Origin: an uncultured Opitutaceae bacterium | GTDB lineage: Bacteria > Verrucomicrobiota > Verrucomicrobiia > Opitutales > Opitutaceae | Direction: 5' to 3' | Assembly (NCBI GenBank): GCA_903929355.1 | Contig: CAIYUN010000025.1 | Location: 1 to 64,000 of the forward strand | DNA length: 64,000 bases | Part shown: in pieces, positions 32,406-40,962 of the stretch | Layout of the letters: every line of letters begins with the position of its first letter | Numbering within the stretch: position 1 is the first letter of the stretch | Notes under the pieces: generated by a model | Database searches by the model: none | What the model was told of the DNA's origin: nothing | Seen by the model: only the letters and a program-made list of their open reading frames with translations | Translations under genes and position numbers: made by a program

Positions 32406-34744
32406 AGCCGCGCCTTTTCGACCGCCTGTCTGCCGGGTTCGCCGGCCTGGCACGCGGCAAGTCCCTGGCCGCTTTCTCCGCCGCCTTCATGCGGGGCGAC
32501 GATGTCATGGAGCGCCCGGCCCGCGATGCCCTCACCCGGCCCTACCTCCAGTCCGCCTGGGTGCGCGCCGCCGTCGAGCACGTCGCGGGCGAGATCGCCG
32601 GCCGCAACCTGTGCTTCTTTGCGGGCGACACCGAGTTTGAGGGCGATCCCGCCTTTGCCGCCTTCTGGGCCGCGCCGGCGCTGGGCCCCAAGACGCTCGC
32701 CGCGACCCAGCCGCGCCTGCCGCTCGGCGAGGTGCTGCACCAGCTCGCCGCCTGGATCGCCCTGGAGGGCGAGTTCTTCCTGCTCTTCGACGACACCTGG
32801 GCGCTGGCCGAGCTGCGCCGCAACCCGGCCGCCCTCTCGCCGTTCATCATCGCCAATCCCAAGCGGGTGCGGCTCATCGTCCAGTCCGGCCAGATCGAGG
32901 GCTATGAGTATGTGGATGCCTCCGGCTACCGCACCGTCTTCCTGCCCGAGCAGGTCATCCACTACAAGAGCTTCAACCCCTACGACTGGTGGCGCGGCGC
33001 CGGCGCGCTGGCCGCCGCCCACATCGCCGCCGAGGGCGCGTTCTCCACCGGGGTCTATATCCGCGACCTCATGTGGAACAACGGCGACCAGGGCTTCATC
33101 GTCATCGGCAAAAATGGCGTGGCCGACGACAAGCAGCGCGAGCAGATCGTGAGCGACCTCCGGGCCAAGCGCGCGGCCCTGCGCCGTGGCATCCCCAAGG
33201 ATCTGTTCCTCACCGGCGACATCACGGTGGATCACCCGCCCGAGCGCGCGGCCTCGGCCGAGCTCATGGACAGCATGAGCCTCTCCCACCAGGAGGTGTT
33301 CATCGCCTTCGGCGTGCCGCCCTCGATGTGCGAGGTCAAGGCCAGCTACTCCATCGGCAAGGATTCAGACTACTACCAGCTCATCATCCGCACCTGCCGG
33401 CCGAAGGGCATCAAGATCTGCGGGGCCCTGGCCACCGTGGCCGGCCGCATGGTGGCCCTCGCGCTCACGGCCGAGCTGGATTGGAACGAGCACCCCGTGA
33501 TGGTCGAGGTGCGCAACGGCCGCATCGACTCCGGGCTCAAGCTCTGGGGTGCCGGCATGCCGATGGAGCAGGTCAACGACTACCTCGGCCTCGGCATGGC
33601 CGAATATCCCGGCTGGGAAATCGGCTACCTGCCGTTCAATGTTGCCCCGGCGGTGGATCCCATGGGAGCTGCAGCGACCTCGCCGCAGACCGATCCCGCG
33701 CTCGCCGAAGGCGACACCGAGCAGCCCGACTCGCAGCCCGAGGAAGAAGACGACGAGGTCAAGACCCTGCGCCTCCTGGTGCTGGCGCGGGCCAAAGCCA
33801 ACCGCCCGGACTGCACCAAGATCTCCGCTGCTCCTGGAGCTGCGGCGACCCCGCCGCAGTCAGATGCCTTCGCCGCCTTTGAATGCCGCTGTCACGCCCA
33901 ATGGGATTTCACCGAGGGCCGCGCCGCCGTCGCGCAACGCGCCGATCGTCCCGCGCGGGAGCTCGCCCAATGGCGCGACCTCATGGCCAAGCGCCGCGCG
34001 ACAGTCAAGTCCTTCAAGTCCGCCTTTGGCCGCGTGCTCATGCAGGCGCGCGTCGAGACCCTCCGCCACCTGGAGACCTGGTCCGCGAAGTCCGCCACGC
34101 CCGAAACCAAGAACGAAGCACCAGGAACCACGAACAAGGCTGGCGCAGCCAGCCACCTCCTCTTCGATCTCACCAAGTTCACCCTCGGCTTCAACACCGC
34201 CATGGAGAACAACCAGAAGACCGGCCTCGACACCGCCGGCACGCAGATGCTGGCCGAGCTCGGTCTCGACGACCCGTTCAAGCTGCCCCCGGCCGAGGTC
34301 CTCGCCTTCCTCGCCGCGCGCAAGAACAAGCTCTCCGGCGTGCCGCAAGAGGTCTATGATCGCCTCAAGGCTCAGTTGGAGGAAGGCCTCAAAGCCGGCG
34401 AGACCACCGCGCAGCTCTCCGCCCGCGTGAAGACCATCTTCAACGGCATCGCCGATGGCGATGCGCAGCGCATCGCCCTCACCGAGACCAGCGCCGTCTA
34501 TGGCGCCGGCCGCGCCGCCGCGATGGAGCAGGCTGGCGTGCAGTGGAAGCAGTGGCTCACCAGCGGCAATGCCAACGTGCGCGCCGCCCACCGCGATGCC
34601 AACGGCCAGACCGTCGCGGCCGACGAGCCCTTCATCGTGGATGGCGAGGAGCTCTCCTATCCCGGCGACGATGCCGGCAGCGCCGGCAACGTCATCAACT
34701 GCCACTGCGTCAGCATCGCCGTCGCCACCGGTCCGAAGGAATAA
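32402..34744 (+). CDS. Portal protein fused to a MuF-type minor head protein
   Basis: A 780-residue fusion. Residues 1-425 are an HK97-type portal (IAFGVPPSMCEVKASYSIGK is the diagnostic late portal segment), the ring through which DNA enters the head. An acidic linker (430-460) leads to a helical region and then a Phage_Mu_F/SPP1 gp7-like domain (about 640-775) with ALTETSAVYGAGRAAAMEQA and the metal-like signature ending NVINCHCVS. In Mu these are separate gp29 and gp30. Residues 569-580 are encoded by ACCAAG repeats, marking the linker. GTG start at 32402 is set by GGGAGGTG just upstream. Confidence 0.85.
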   Translation: MKPRLFDRLSAGFAGLARGKSLAAFSAAFMRGDDVMERPARDALTRPYLQSAWVRAAVEHVAGEIAGRNLCFFAGDTEFEGDPAFAAFWAAPALGPKTLAATQPRLPLGEVLHQLAAWIALEGEFFLLFDDTWALAELRRNPAALSPFIIANPKRVRLIVQSGQIEGYEYVDASGYRTVFLPEQVIHYKSFNPYDWWRGAGALAAAHIAAEGAFSTGVYIRDLMWNNGDQGFIVIGKNGVADDKQREQIVSDLRAKRAALRRGIPKDLFLTGDITVDHPPERAASAELMDSMSLSHQEVFIAFGVPPSMCEVKASYSIGKDSDYYQLIIRTCRPKGIKICGALATVAGRMVALALTAELDWNEHPVMVEVRNGRIDSGLKLWGAGMPMEQVNDYLGLGMAEYPGWEIGYLPFNVAPAVDPMGAAATSPQTDPALAEGDTEQPDSQPEEEDDEVKTLRLLVLARAKANRPDCTKISAAPGAAATPPQSDAFAAFECRCHAQWDFTEGRAAVAQRADRPARELAQWRDLMAKRRATVKSFKSAFGRVLMQARVETLRHLETWSAKSATPETKNEAPGTTNKAGAASHLLFDLTKFTLGFNTAMENNQKTGLDTAGTQMLAELGLDDPFKLPPAEVLAFLAARKNKLSGVPQEVYDRLKAQLEEGLKAGETTAQLSARVKTIFNGIADGDAQRIALTETSAVYGAGRAAAMEQAGVQWKQWLTSGNANVRAAHRDANGQTVAADEPFIVDGEELSYPGDDAGSAGNVINCHCVSIAVATGPKE

Positions 34745-34753
34745 AACCAGCTC

Positions 34754-34787
34754 GAAGCACCAAGCACCAAGAACAGATTTCCCACCC
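34754..34787. promoter_or_regulatory. Repeat-plus-leader module before the prohead protease gene
   Basis: GCACCAAGCACCAAGAACAG is followed by ATTTCCCACCC and the ATG at 34788. The same order, ACCAAG units then (ACGGT)ATTTCC then a short pyrimidine-rich stretch, precedes four other late genes. There is no Shine-Dalgarno sequence. Confidence 0.6.
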
Positions 34788-35483
34788 ATGAAAACTCCCC
34801 AGCTCAACTCCCGCACCGTCCGCGCCTTCGACTGCGTGCCCAAGGTCCTCAGCGCCGCCGATGGCACGGTTGATTTCGTCGCGTCCGACGAGTCGCTCGA
34901 CAGCTACCGCGAGATCGTGCGCGTCAACGGCTGGCAGTTCAACCGCTTCCAGAAAAACGCCCCGTTCGTGGACAGCCACGACTACAGCTCCATCGAGAAA
35001 CTGCTCGGCCAGGTCACGTCCTGGCGCGTCGAGGGCAAGCAGCTCGTCGAGACGGTCAAGTATGACCTCACCGCCGGCGGCCTGGGCGAGAAAGCCTTCC
35101 GCCTGGTCAAGGATGGTTTTCTGCGCGCGGTCTCGGTCGGCTTCATCCCGGTGGCGATGGCCACGCGGTATGACAGCAACCCGGCGTCCTTCCAGCAGCA
35201 GATCGCCGAGCTCGGCCTCGATGCCGGCACCGCCTCGCAGCTCCGCGCGGTCTATTTGAAGCAGGAGCAGATCGAGCTCAGCCAGTGCGTCATCGGGGCC
35301 AACCCCGCCGCCCTGGCCAAAGCCTACAAGGGCGGCTGCCTGACCGATCAGGACTTGGAGCAACTTTCCGTCATGTTCGCGAAATCGCAAACCACCAGCG
35401 CAGCCGAAGTCTCCGGGGACGCCGCGCGGGTCAAACCCCGGACGAAACTCGCCCTCCTGATGGCAATCCAGGCGCACCTCTGA
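34788..35483 (+). CDS. Prohead protease, HK97 family
   Basis: A 231-residue serine protease (Peptidase_S78) that matures the procapsid. The catalytic His64 lies in FVDSHDYSSIEKLLG and Ser116 in FLRAVSVGFIP, matching HK97 gp4 (His65, Ser114) in spacing. Located between portal and capsid genes as in HK97-type phages, not as in Mu, whose protease/scaffold (gpI) is unrelated in arrangement. The C-terminal 70 residues are variable and may act as a scaffold remnant. Confidence 0.88.
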   Translation: MKTPQLNSRTVRAFDCVPKVLSAADGTVDFVASDESLDSYREIVRVNGWQFNRFQKNAPFVDSHDYSSIEKLLGQVTSWRVEGKQLVETVKYDLTAGGLGEKAFRLVKDGFLRAVSVGFIPVAMATRYDSNPASFQQQIAELGLDAGTASQLRAVYLKQEQIELSQCVIGANPAALAKAYKGGCLTDQDLEQLSVMFAKSQTTSAAEVSGDAARVKPRTKLALLMAIQAHL

Positions 35484-35517
35484 GCGCCTCACCAAAAACA
35501 AAATCAGAATTCATCCC

Positions 35518-36900
35518 ATGCAAAAGACCCTCAATCGCTTTCTCCAGAAAGCCAACGTGGTGTGCCTCTGGCTCGCCGCTATCACCGCCTGCGCGGCCTA
35601 CAACCTGTTTCAATCGCTCGGCTTTCACATGTGCCCGCTGCACCTTGGCGTGGTCGCCGAAGACGGCATCGACGCCCAGATCCTCAAGGCCGTGGGCGGC
35701 ATCAATGACCGCCTCAAGCAACTCGAAGAGATCGAGAAGGCCGTCAAGAAAAATGCCGCCGATTACGACCTCGTCACCAAGGTCGTCGGCGAGGTCAAGC
35801 TGGAGCTCGAAACGTTCCGCAAATCCCAAATCGGCATCAAGCGCGGCATCACCCGTCCTGGCGAGGTCGGTGAGGAATGCGCCCGCTTTCTTGGCGGTCT
35901 GCTCCTCAAGGCCGGGCTCAATCAGGAGAAGTGGCAGGGCCGCCAAAAGGATTTCGCGGAATCCGAGATGAAAAACATCCTCGGCATCAACACCAAGGCG
36001 GCTCTCACGTCCTCCGACATCCCGCTGCCCACCGAGTTCAACGGCGACGTGGTCGAACTGGTCTATCAATACGGCCAGGGCCGCAAGCTCGCCACCGTAT
36101 TCCCGATGGGTGCCCTCACCGTCAAGCTGCCGAAGCTGACGACCGACACCACGTTCGGCCTGATTGCGCAGTCCGGTAGCGTCACGGAGAAAAGCCCGCA
36201 GGTCGCGTTCGTGACGTTCACCGCCGAAAAGTTCGGCGGCCTCATCCGTCTGCCTCAGGAAATCGACGAGGATTCCATCGTCGCGATGGGCCAGTTCCTC
36301 GCCCGCTACGCCGCGCGCAACCTCGCCCTCGTCGAGGATGTGCAGGTCTTCACCAGCACGGGGGCCGATAGCGGGGCCAACGGCGCCGGCGCCGGCATGC
36401 TCACCGCCGCCAACACCGATTCGGCCACCTATCCCCTCGGCGGCACGACGAGCGGGGGCAAGACTAAGGCCAGCCAGGCCGTCCTGGCCGACTTCCGCGC
36501 CCTGCGCCAGCAGGTCACGGGCGCGGTCCTGGGTCGGGCGAAATACATGTTGCACCCGACGTTCGAGGCGCTGCTCGTCTCGTTCAACACGTCCGCGACT
36601 GTCACGCCCTACCAGCGCGGCAACGGTGCCTTTGGCGCCGGCGCCACGCTCGACGGCTTCCCCATCGAGTGGGTCAACGCCATGCCCGCGTTCACCACGA
36701 GCGCGGTCGTCTCCACCGGCTACGTCCTGTTCGGCGACCCGTCGTTCCAATACCTCGGGCTGCGCAGCGGCATCCGGTTCGACACCAGCCGCGAGGCCGC
36801 GTTCACGACCGACGAGATCCTCGTGCGCGCCCTGGAGCGCATGACGGTCGGCTACATGGCCACCAAGGCCTTTGCGGTCCTCCAGACCGACGCGAGCTAA
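35518..36900 (+). CDS. Major capsid protein, HK97 fold
   Basis: A 460-residue precursor. The first 130 residues contain a hydrophobic segment (VVCLWLAAITACAAYNLFQS) and a coiled coil (INDRLKQLEEIEKAVKKNAA), the delta/scaffold region that the protease encoded upstream would remove. From about residue 150 the HK97 fold follows: TSSDIPLPTEFNGDVVELVY, the E-loop-like GSVTEKSPQVAFVTFTAEKF, and the P-domain segment DFRALRQQVTGAVLGRAKYM. The hydrophobic N-terminus is odd for a scaffold domain. Main shell protein of the head. Confidence 0.88.
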   Translation: MQKTLNRFLQKANVVCLWLAAITACAAYNLFQSLGFHMCPLHLGVVAEDGIDAQILKAVGGINDRLKQLEEIEKAVKKNAADYDLVTKVVGEVKLELETFRKSQIGIKRGITRPGEVGEECARFLGGLLLKAGLNQEKWQGRQKDFAESEMKNILGINTKAALTSSDIPLPTEFNGDVVELVYQYGQGRKLATVFPMGALTVKLPKLTTDTTFGLIAQSGSVTEKSPQVAFVTFTAEKFGGLIRLPQEIDEDSIVAMGQFLARYAARNLALVEDVQVFTSTGADSGANGAGAGMLTAANTDSATYPLGGTTSGGKTKASQAVLADFRALRQQVTGAVLGRAKYMLHPTFEALLVSFNTSATVTPYQRGNGAFGAGATLDGFPIEWVNAMPAFTTSAVVSTGYVLFGDPSFQYLGLRSGIRFDTSREAAFTTDEILVRALERMTVGYMATKAFAVLQTDAS

Positions 36901-36968
36901 ACCCGGACCGGAAGTTCTAGCCCTGCCCCGCGCGACGGCGCGCGAGGCAGTTTAGAACCGCCACTCCC

Positions 36969-37727
36969 ATGAAAAACAAAATCCACCACCACCTCCTCGC
37001 GCCTCTGCGCCTTTGCGCCCTTGCGTTGCTCTCCGTCTCTGGGATCCACGCGCAGTCCTACGTCAACTCCAAGGCCGCCGAGGCCGGCCACGTCCTCAAG
37101 GCCGCGCCCGGCGTCGTCTACACCGTCTCCGGCTTCAACAACGCGGCCGCGCAGTTCGTCCAGCTCGTGGACAGCGCCACCATCCCCGCGCCGGTCGCCG
37201 CCCAGGTCACGACGATCTCGTTCTCCGCCGTCAACCCGATCGCCCTCTCCGGGCAATACCTCACGCTCAACACCACGACCGGCAGCTATTACGCCTGGTT
37301 CAACTACAACGGCGGCAGCACCAATCCCGCGCCCGCCGGCTACACGACCAGCATCAGCGTGACCTGCACGACCAGCAGCACGGCGACACAGATCGCCAGC
37401 GCCTTCGCCACCGCCGCCTCGATCTCGTCGGTCTTCCAGGCCACGGCGAGCGGCACGACCGTCACGCTCACCAACAGTCAGACCGGCAGCGTCTCCGCGC
37501 CCACGCTCGGCACGACGACGAGCATCAGCGAGGGCCTCACCACGACGGGAGTCACGGCCGCGATCCCGGTCGTCACGCTGTCGGTCTCCGCGACCGGCAG
37601 CTTCACCTTCCCGCTACCGCAGCAAGGTATGCCCTTCTACAACGGCATCACGGTGGTCAACTCCTCCACGGCCGCGACGACGAGCAGCGGCTCGGCCAAC
37701 TGCCTATTCACCGGCTTCGTGCAATGA
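36969..37727 (+). CDS. Putative exported or decoration-type virion protein
   Basis: A 252-residue protein rich in Thr, Ser and Gly with all-beta character. It begins with what looks like a Sec signal peptide (LLAPLRLCALALLSVSGIHA, cleavage after HAQ). The body (TTISFSAVNPIALSGQYLTL ...) resembles Ig-like or fibre-shaft repeats. Place directly after the capsid gene suggests a head decoration or fibre protein, but a signal peptide is unexpected for a virion protein assembled in the cytoplasm. No family recognised. Confidence 0.65.
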   Translation: MKNKIHHHLLAPLRLCALALLSVSGIHAQSYVNSKAAEAGHVLKAAPGVVYTVSGFNNAAAQFVQLVDSATIPAPVAAQVTTISFSAVNPIALSGQYLTLNTTTGSYYAWFNYNGGSTNPAPAGYTTSISVTCTTSSTATQIASAFATAASISSVFQATASGTTVTLTNSQTGSVSAPTLGTTTSISEGLTTTGVTAAIPVVTLSVSATGSFTFPLPQQGMPFYNGITVVNSSTAATTSSGSANCLFTGFVQ

Positions 37728-37846
37728 TCCCAAGCCCCGTCAAACGCCCGCTCCCCAAACCCGTCGTCACCCGCCCGATGCCTGTTCCGACAACCAAGAA
37801 CCAAGCACCAGGAACCAAGCACGGTATTTCCGCCCTTCACCCATGA
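37724..37846 (+). CDS. 40-residue proline-rich frame containing ACCAAG repeats
   Basis: Starts in an ATGA overlap with the gene before and ends in an ATGA overlap with the connector gene, so the junctions are those of a translated gene. Product MIPSPVKRPLPKPVVTRPMP followed by a repeat-encoded stretch (TTKNQAPGTKHG). Its main role may be to carry ribosomes across the repeat to the next start rather than to make a functional protein. Confidence 0.35.
   Translation: MIPSPVKRPLPKPVVTRPMPVPTTKNQAPGTKHGISALHP
37790..37842. promoter_or_regulatory. Repeat-plus-leader module before the connector gene
   Basis: CAACCAAGAACCAAGCACCA, then GGAACCAAGCACGGTATTTC and CGCCCTTCACCC directly before ATG 37843. 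Contains the full ACGGTATTTCC leader element. Confidence 0.65.
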
Positions 37847-38499
37847 ACGCCGGCCTCTCCAACCTCGCCACCCTCAAGTCCTGGCTCCTGCCCGCCTCGC
37901 TGCTGGCCGTGACCGACTACGATGCGCGCATCACCGCCCTCGGCCTCGCGGTGGGCGGGGCGATTGAGAAGGCGTGCAACCGCAAGTTCGCCTGGATGAC
38001 CGGCGATGTTTTCCAGTGCAATGCCGACCGCACCTCCATCGTGCTGCCGCGCTTCCCGTTCTCGACCGCCAACAATGGCGTGACCGCGCTGGCCATCCGC
38101 ACCGATATGATCGCCGGCTTCGTGGACCAGGGCAACCCGATGAACCTCATCCTCGACATCGGCTGGGAGAGCGGCCTGGTGGATTTCGGCGTCTGGCAGG
38201 GTCCGCTCCACGCCCGGCTGCAGTTCACCTACGACGGCGGCTATTTCTGGGAGCAGCTTGAGCCGGCCGACATGGGTTATCCCACCACGCAGCCCGCCGG
38301 GTCCACCGCGTTGCCCACCACGCTCCTGGGCGCCTTCCGCCTCCAGGTCGCCGAAGAGTGGAAGCGGGCCGACAAGACCGGCCTGGAGATCACCCGCGAC
38401 CCCGAGAAGCAGCACACCGTGCGCGGCCTCGACGAGGATCCGCTCCTCCCGCTCGTCACCCGCATGATCGCCCCCTACGTCCGCTACGCGATGACCTGA
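37843..38499 (+). CDS. Head-tail connector (gp6-like) protein
   Basis: A 218-residue protein downstream of the capsid gene. Residues 1-50 (LATLKSWLLPASLLAVTDYD ... GAIEKACNRKFAW) have the helical pattern of head-tail connector proteins of the HK97 gp6/Phage_connect family, followed by a beta insertion and a C-terminal helix ending in VTRMIAPYVRYAM. It would form the ring below the portal. Assignment from pattern and synteny. Confidence 0.7.
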   Translation: MNAGLSNLATLKSWLLPASLLAVTDYDARITALGLAVGGAIEKACNRKFAWMTGDVFQCNADRTSIVLPRFPFSTANNGVTALAIRTDMIAGFVDQGNPMNLILDIGWESGLVDFGVWQGPLHARLQFTYDGGYFWEQLEPADMGYPTTQPAGSTALPTTLLGAFRLQVAEEWKRADKTGLEITRDPEKQHTVRGLDEDPLLPLVTRMIAPYVRYAMT

Positions 38500-38501
38500 T
38501 T

Positions 38502-38678
38502 ATGCATCCCCATATCAAAATCACCCTCCGCGACGATCGCGGGAACGTTGTCAGCATCGAGGCCGACGACCGCGAGAACACCTATCTCGAAGGTGCCGTA
38601 AAGACCCTTAAGCCCCTCGTTTTGGAACTGCTCGCCGCGCTGCGCGCCAAGAACGAAGCACCAAGCACCAAGAACTAA
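38502..38678 (+). CDS. Small late protein ending in a repeat-encoded tail
   Basis: Fifty-eight residues: MHPHIKITLRDDRGNVVSIE, then a helix (VKTLKPLVLELLAALRA). The last 10 residues (AKNEAPSTKN) are encoded by ACCAAG repeat DNA, as if repeat insertion had moved the stop codon. Starts 2 bases after the preceding stop. Unknown function. Confidence 0.55.
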   Translation: MHPHIKITLRDDRGNVVSIEADDRENTYLEGAVKTLKPLVLELLAALRAKNEAPSTKN

Positions 38679-38692
38679 GAACGGTATTTCCG
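38648..38692. promoter_or_regulatory. Repeat-plus-leader module before the tail-completion gene
   Basis: AAGAACGAAGCACCAAGCAC, CAAGAACTAAGAACGGTATT and TCCG lead straight into ATG 38693. ACGGTATTTCC is present in full. Confidence 0.65.
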
Positions 38693-39259
38693 ATGCCCAC
38701 CCAGATCAAGATCGACACCAATGCCGAGGCCATCATGGCCCGGCTGCGCGCGGCCCCGCCGCGCATGGTCGCGGCGATCGCGTCGGCGCTGGATCTCCAG
38801 AACCAGCTCTCGGTCGGCATCATTGACCGGGAGCGGCTGTCGCAGCGCGGTCCCACCACGCTGGGGGTCGTCACCAACCGCCTGCGCGGCTCCATCCGCG
38901 CCAGCAAGGCCGTGGCCAATGGCACCGCGATCACCAGTGCGATCGGCAGCAACGTCGTCTATGCCGCCGTCCACGAATACGGCATTGACGCGATGGTCAC
39001 GGTGCGGGAGCACACGCGCAAGAACCCCCACGCGGGCAAGCCCGGCTCGGCCGCCGTCGTCACCCTCGACCGCAAGGGCCACATCATCCGCCGCGCCGCC
39101 CGGCCGCCCGCGCCGGCGACCGTCACGATCCGCGCGCACCAGATGCACATGAAGCTCCCGGCCCGCGCCTACATCCGCGGCGTGCTGGAGCAGCGGGCCC
39201 CACAATACTCCCTGGCCATCTCCGATGCCATCCGCGCCACATGGGAGGGCGCCAACTGA
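38693..39259 (+). CDS. Virion morphogenesis / tail-completion protein (HK97 gp10- or Mu gpG-like)
   Basis: A 188-residue basic protein. Residues 12-50 (EAIMARLRAAPPRMVAAIAS) are helical, then come SNVVYAAVHEYGIDAMVTVR and a C-terminal LPARAYIRGVLEQRAPQYSL. The conserved VYAxxHEYG motif is characteristic of phage virion morphogenesis proteins and HK97 gp10-type neck proteins. It would complete the head-tail joint. Next gene starts as TGA-CC-ATG. Confidence 0.78.
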   Translation: MPTQIKIDTNAEAIMARLRAAPPRMVAAIASALDLQNQLSVGIIDRERLSQRGPTTLGVVTNRLRGSIRASKAVANGTAITSAIGSNVVYAAVHEYGIDAMVTVREHTRKNPHAGKPGSAAVVTLDRKGHIIRRAARPPAPATVTIRAHQMHMKLPARAYIRGVLEQRAPQYSLAISDAIRATWEGAN

Positions 39260-39261
39260 CC

Positions 39262-39969
39262 ATGAGCATCCTGGAACAAACCGAGCTCGCGATCGCCGGC
39301 CGCCTGGCGGCCGATTCCTACTTCGCGCAGATCCCGATCGTGGTCATGCGGCCGCGCGCCAGCGGCACCTTTGCCGAGATCCAATCCCGCATCGATGCCG
39401 CGCTCAACGGCACGCTCGCGCAGGCCGGCGGCGTGGGCGCGGCCGTCACGGTGCTCATGCCGATCGGCGACTGCGAGAAGCCCAATCTCCCCGGCCCGCA
39501 GCTCACGTTTGTCTATACCGTCCGCGTCCAGGAGCTCGTGCAGCTCAACATGTCGCCGGCGGGCACACGCAAGAGCGCCGAGGAGATCGCCCTCTACGCC
39601 CTCGGGCTCCTCCACCAGTGCTCGCTCAACGGCCGCCAGGTCCTCACGGCCGAGGCGCACACCCTTACGCCGTCGCTCGATTTCGCCCCGCGCCTCACCT
39701 ACGACCTGCGCCTGCGCCAGCTCGGCGCCCTGCCGCAGCCCGTGCGCTGCGCGGCGCCGGTCATCGCCCTGTCCGGCGACACTGCCACCCTCACCTGTGC
39801 CACCGCCGGCGCCGCCATCTACTACACGACCGATGGCAGCTACCCGTCGCCCGCCAACGGCACGCTCTACAGCGCACCGGTCACGGCCGCCAGCGGCCTC
39901 ACGATGCTCGCCGCCGCCAGCCATTCCGGCGTCCAGCAGTCCGCCGTCGCCGCCGCCCTCTTCCCGTAA
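39262..39969 (+). CDS. Tail terminator-like protein with C-terminal chitobiase-type domain
   Basis: A 235-residue protein. Residues 1-155 (MSILEQTELAIAGRLAADSY ... LTFVYTVRVQELVQLN) have the alpha/beta pattern of tail terminator proteins (Mu gp37-like). Residues 160-235 form a beta domain with CATAGAAIYYTTDGSYPSPA and LYSAPVTAASG, the signature of the chitobiase/beta-hexosaminidase C-terminal (CHB_HEX_C) fold. Such domains on virions bind or decorate surfaces. The start follows the previous stop as TGA-CC-ATG. Confidence 0.72.
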   Translation: MSILEQTELAIAGRLAADSYFAQIPIVVMRPRASGTFAEIQSRIDAALNGTLAQAGGVGAAVTVLMPIGDCEKPNLPGPQLTFVYTVRVQELVQLNMSPAGTRKSAEEIALYALGLLHQCSLNGRQVLTAEAHTLTPSLDFAPRLTYDLRLRQLGALPQPVRCAAPVIALSGDTATLTCATAGAAIYYTTDGSYPSPANGTLYSAPVTAASGLTMLAAASHSGVQQSAVAAALFP

Positions 39970-39978
39970 TTTTCCGCA

Positions 39979-40027
39979 ACCAAGCACCAAGAACTCAGAA
40001 CCAAGAACGGTATTTCCCACCAATCCC
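39979..40027. promoter_or_regulatory. Repeat-plus-leader module before the tail tube gene
   Basis: CAACCAAGCACCAAGAACTC, AGAACCAAGAACGGTATTTC and CCACCAATCCC precede ATG 40028. It repeats the ACCAAG / ACGGTATTTCC / CCACC order. Confidence 0.65.
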
Positions 40028-40951
40028 ATGAGCGCTCCACAAATCATCGCCGGTCCCGCCGTCATCCAGTTTGGCGGCAACTCCTATTATTCCGAGGGCG
40101 ACATCACCCTCAACCTCAACCGCGAGACGTTCAACGTCGTCACCGCCATGGGCGGCAAGATCGACGAGCGGCTCGTCGCCCAGATGGTCGAGGTCAAGTT
40201 CAAGTGCGCGGGCGCGCTCGACACCGTGGCCAAGTATCTGCCCTACGTCGTGGCCTCGATCGGCAAGCTCCTCATCAACCAGGCCTCGCCCACGCCGCTC
40301 ACCATCTGGGGGCTCGACGGGGTCAAGAACATCTGGAGCAACGCCTTCATCTCCGCGCTGCCCAAGTTCACCCTCGCGGCCAACAAGAGCGCCCTGGGCG
40401 ACATGACGATCACCGCCCTCGGCGATCCCACCAAGACCCTGGTGGACGCGGCCGCGTGGAACACCATCTCCAGCGCCGCCCTCACCGATGCCACGTTCGA
40501 CGACACCAAGCTCGTCACCAGCGCCTACACCGCCGCCTGGGGCGGCTCGCCCTTTGCCTCCATGGTGGCCGAGGACGATTTCTCCTTCGAGCCCGTCATC
40601 GGCATCGCGATGAAGAAGGTCGCCAATTACGGCAACGTCAACGCCATGCTCACCGACCTCACGGTCGGCTGCCGGTTCAAGCCCGCCAACCTCACCGAGG
40701 CGCAGATGTGGACGCTCCTCAACCTCCAGGGCAGCGGCGCGATCCAGCCCGGCATGTCGGTGTCCGGTGGATCCACGAGCCTGGTCATCACCGGCGGCAC
40801 GGCCACCTTCACCATGCCCAATGCGGGCCCCAAGAGCGCCGCGACCGCCTACGGCCTGGCCCCGCTGCGCCAGGGCGAGGTGCTCTTCGTCAACCGCAAG
40901 ACCTGGACCGCCGGCGTCGTCAACGCCCCGCTCACGATCGCTTTCAGCTGA
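40028..40951 (+). CDS. Major tail tube protein
   Basis: A 307-residue protein lying between the tail terminator and the tape-measure region. Early beta strands (AVIQFGGNSYYSEGDITLNL) and the later VGCRFKPANLTEAQMWTLLN match a tail-tube beta barrel; the C-terminal third is Thr/Gly-rich and may be an extra Ig-like domain. No sheath gene accompanies it, consistent with a non-contractile tail. Abundant structural protein, inferred. Confidence 0.75.
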   Translation: MSAPQIIAGPAVIQFGGNSYYSEGDITLNLNRETFNVVTAMGGKIDERLVAQMVEVKFKCAGALDTVAKYLPYVVASIGKLLINQASPTPLTIWGLDGVKNIWSNAFISALPKFTLAANKSALGDMTITALGDPTKTLVDAAAWNTISSAALTDATFDDTKLVTSAYTAAWGGSPFASMVAEDDFSFEPVIGIAMKKVANYGNVNAMLTDLTVGCRFKPANLTEAQMWTLLNLQGSGAIQPGMSVSGGSTSLVITGGTATFTMPNAGPKSAATAYGLAPLRQGEVLFVNRKTWTAGVVNAPLTIAFS

Positions 40952-40962
40952 CGCTGAACGCC

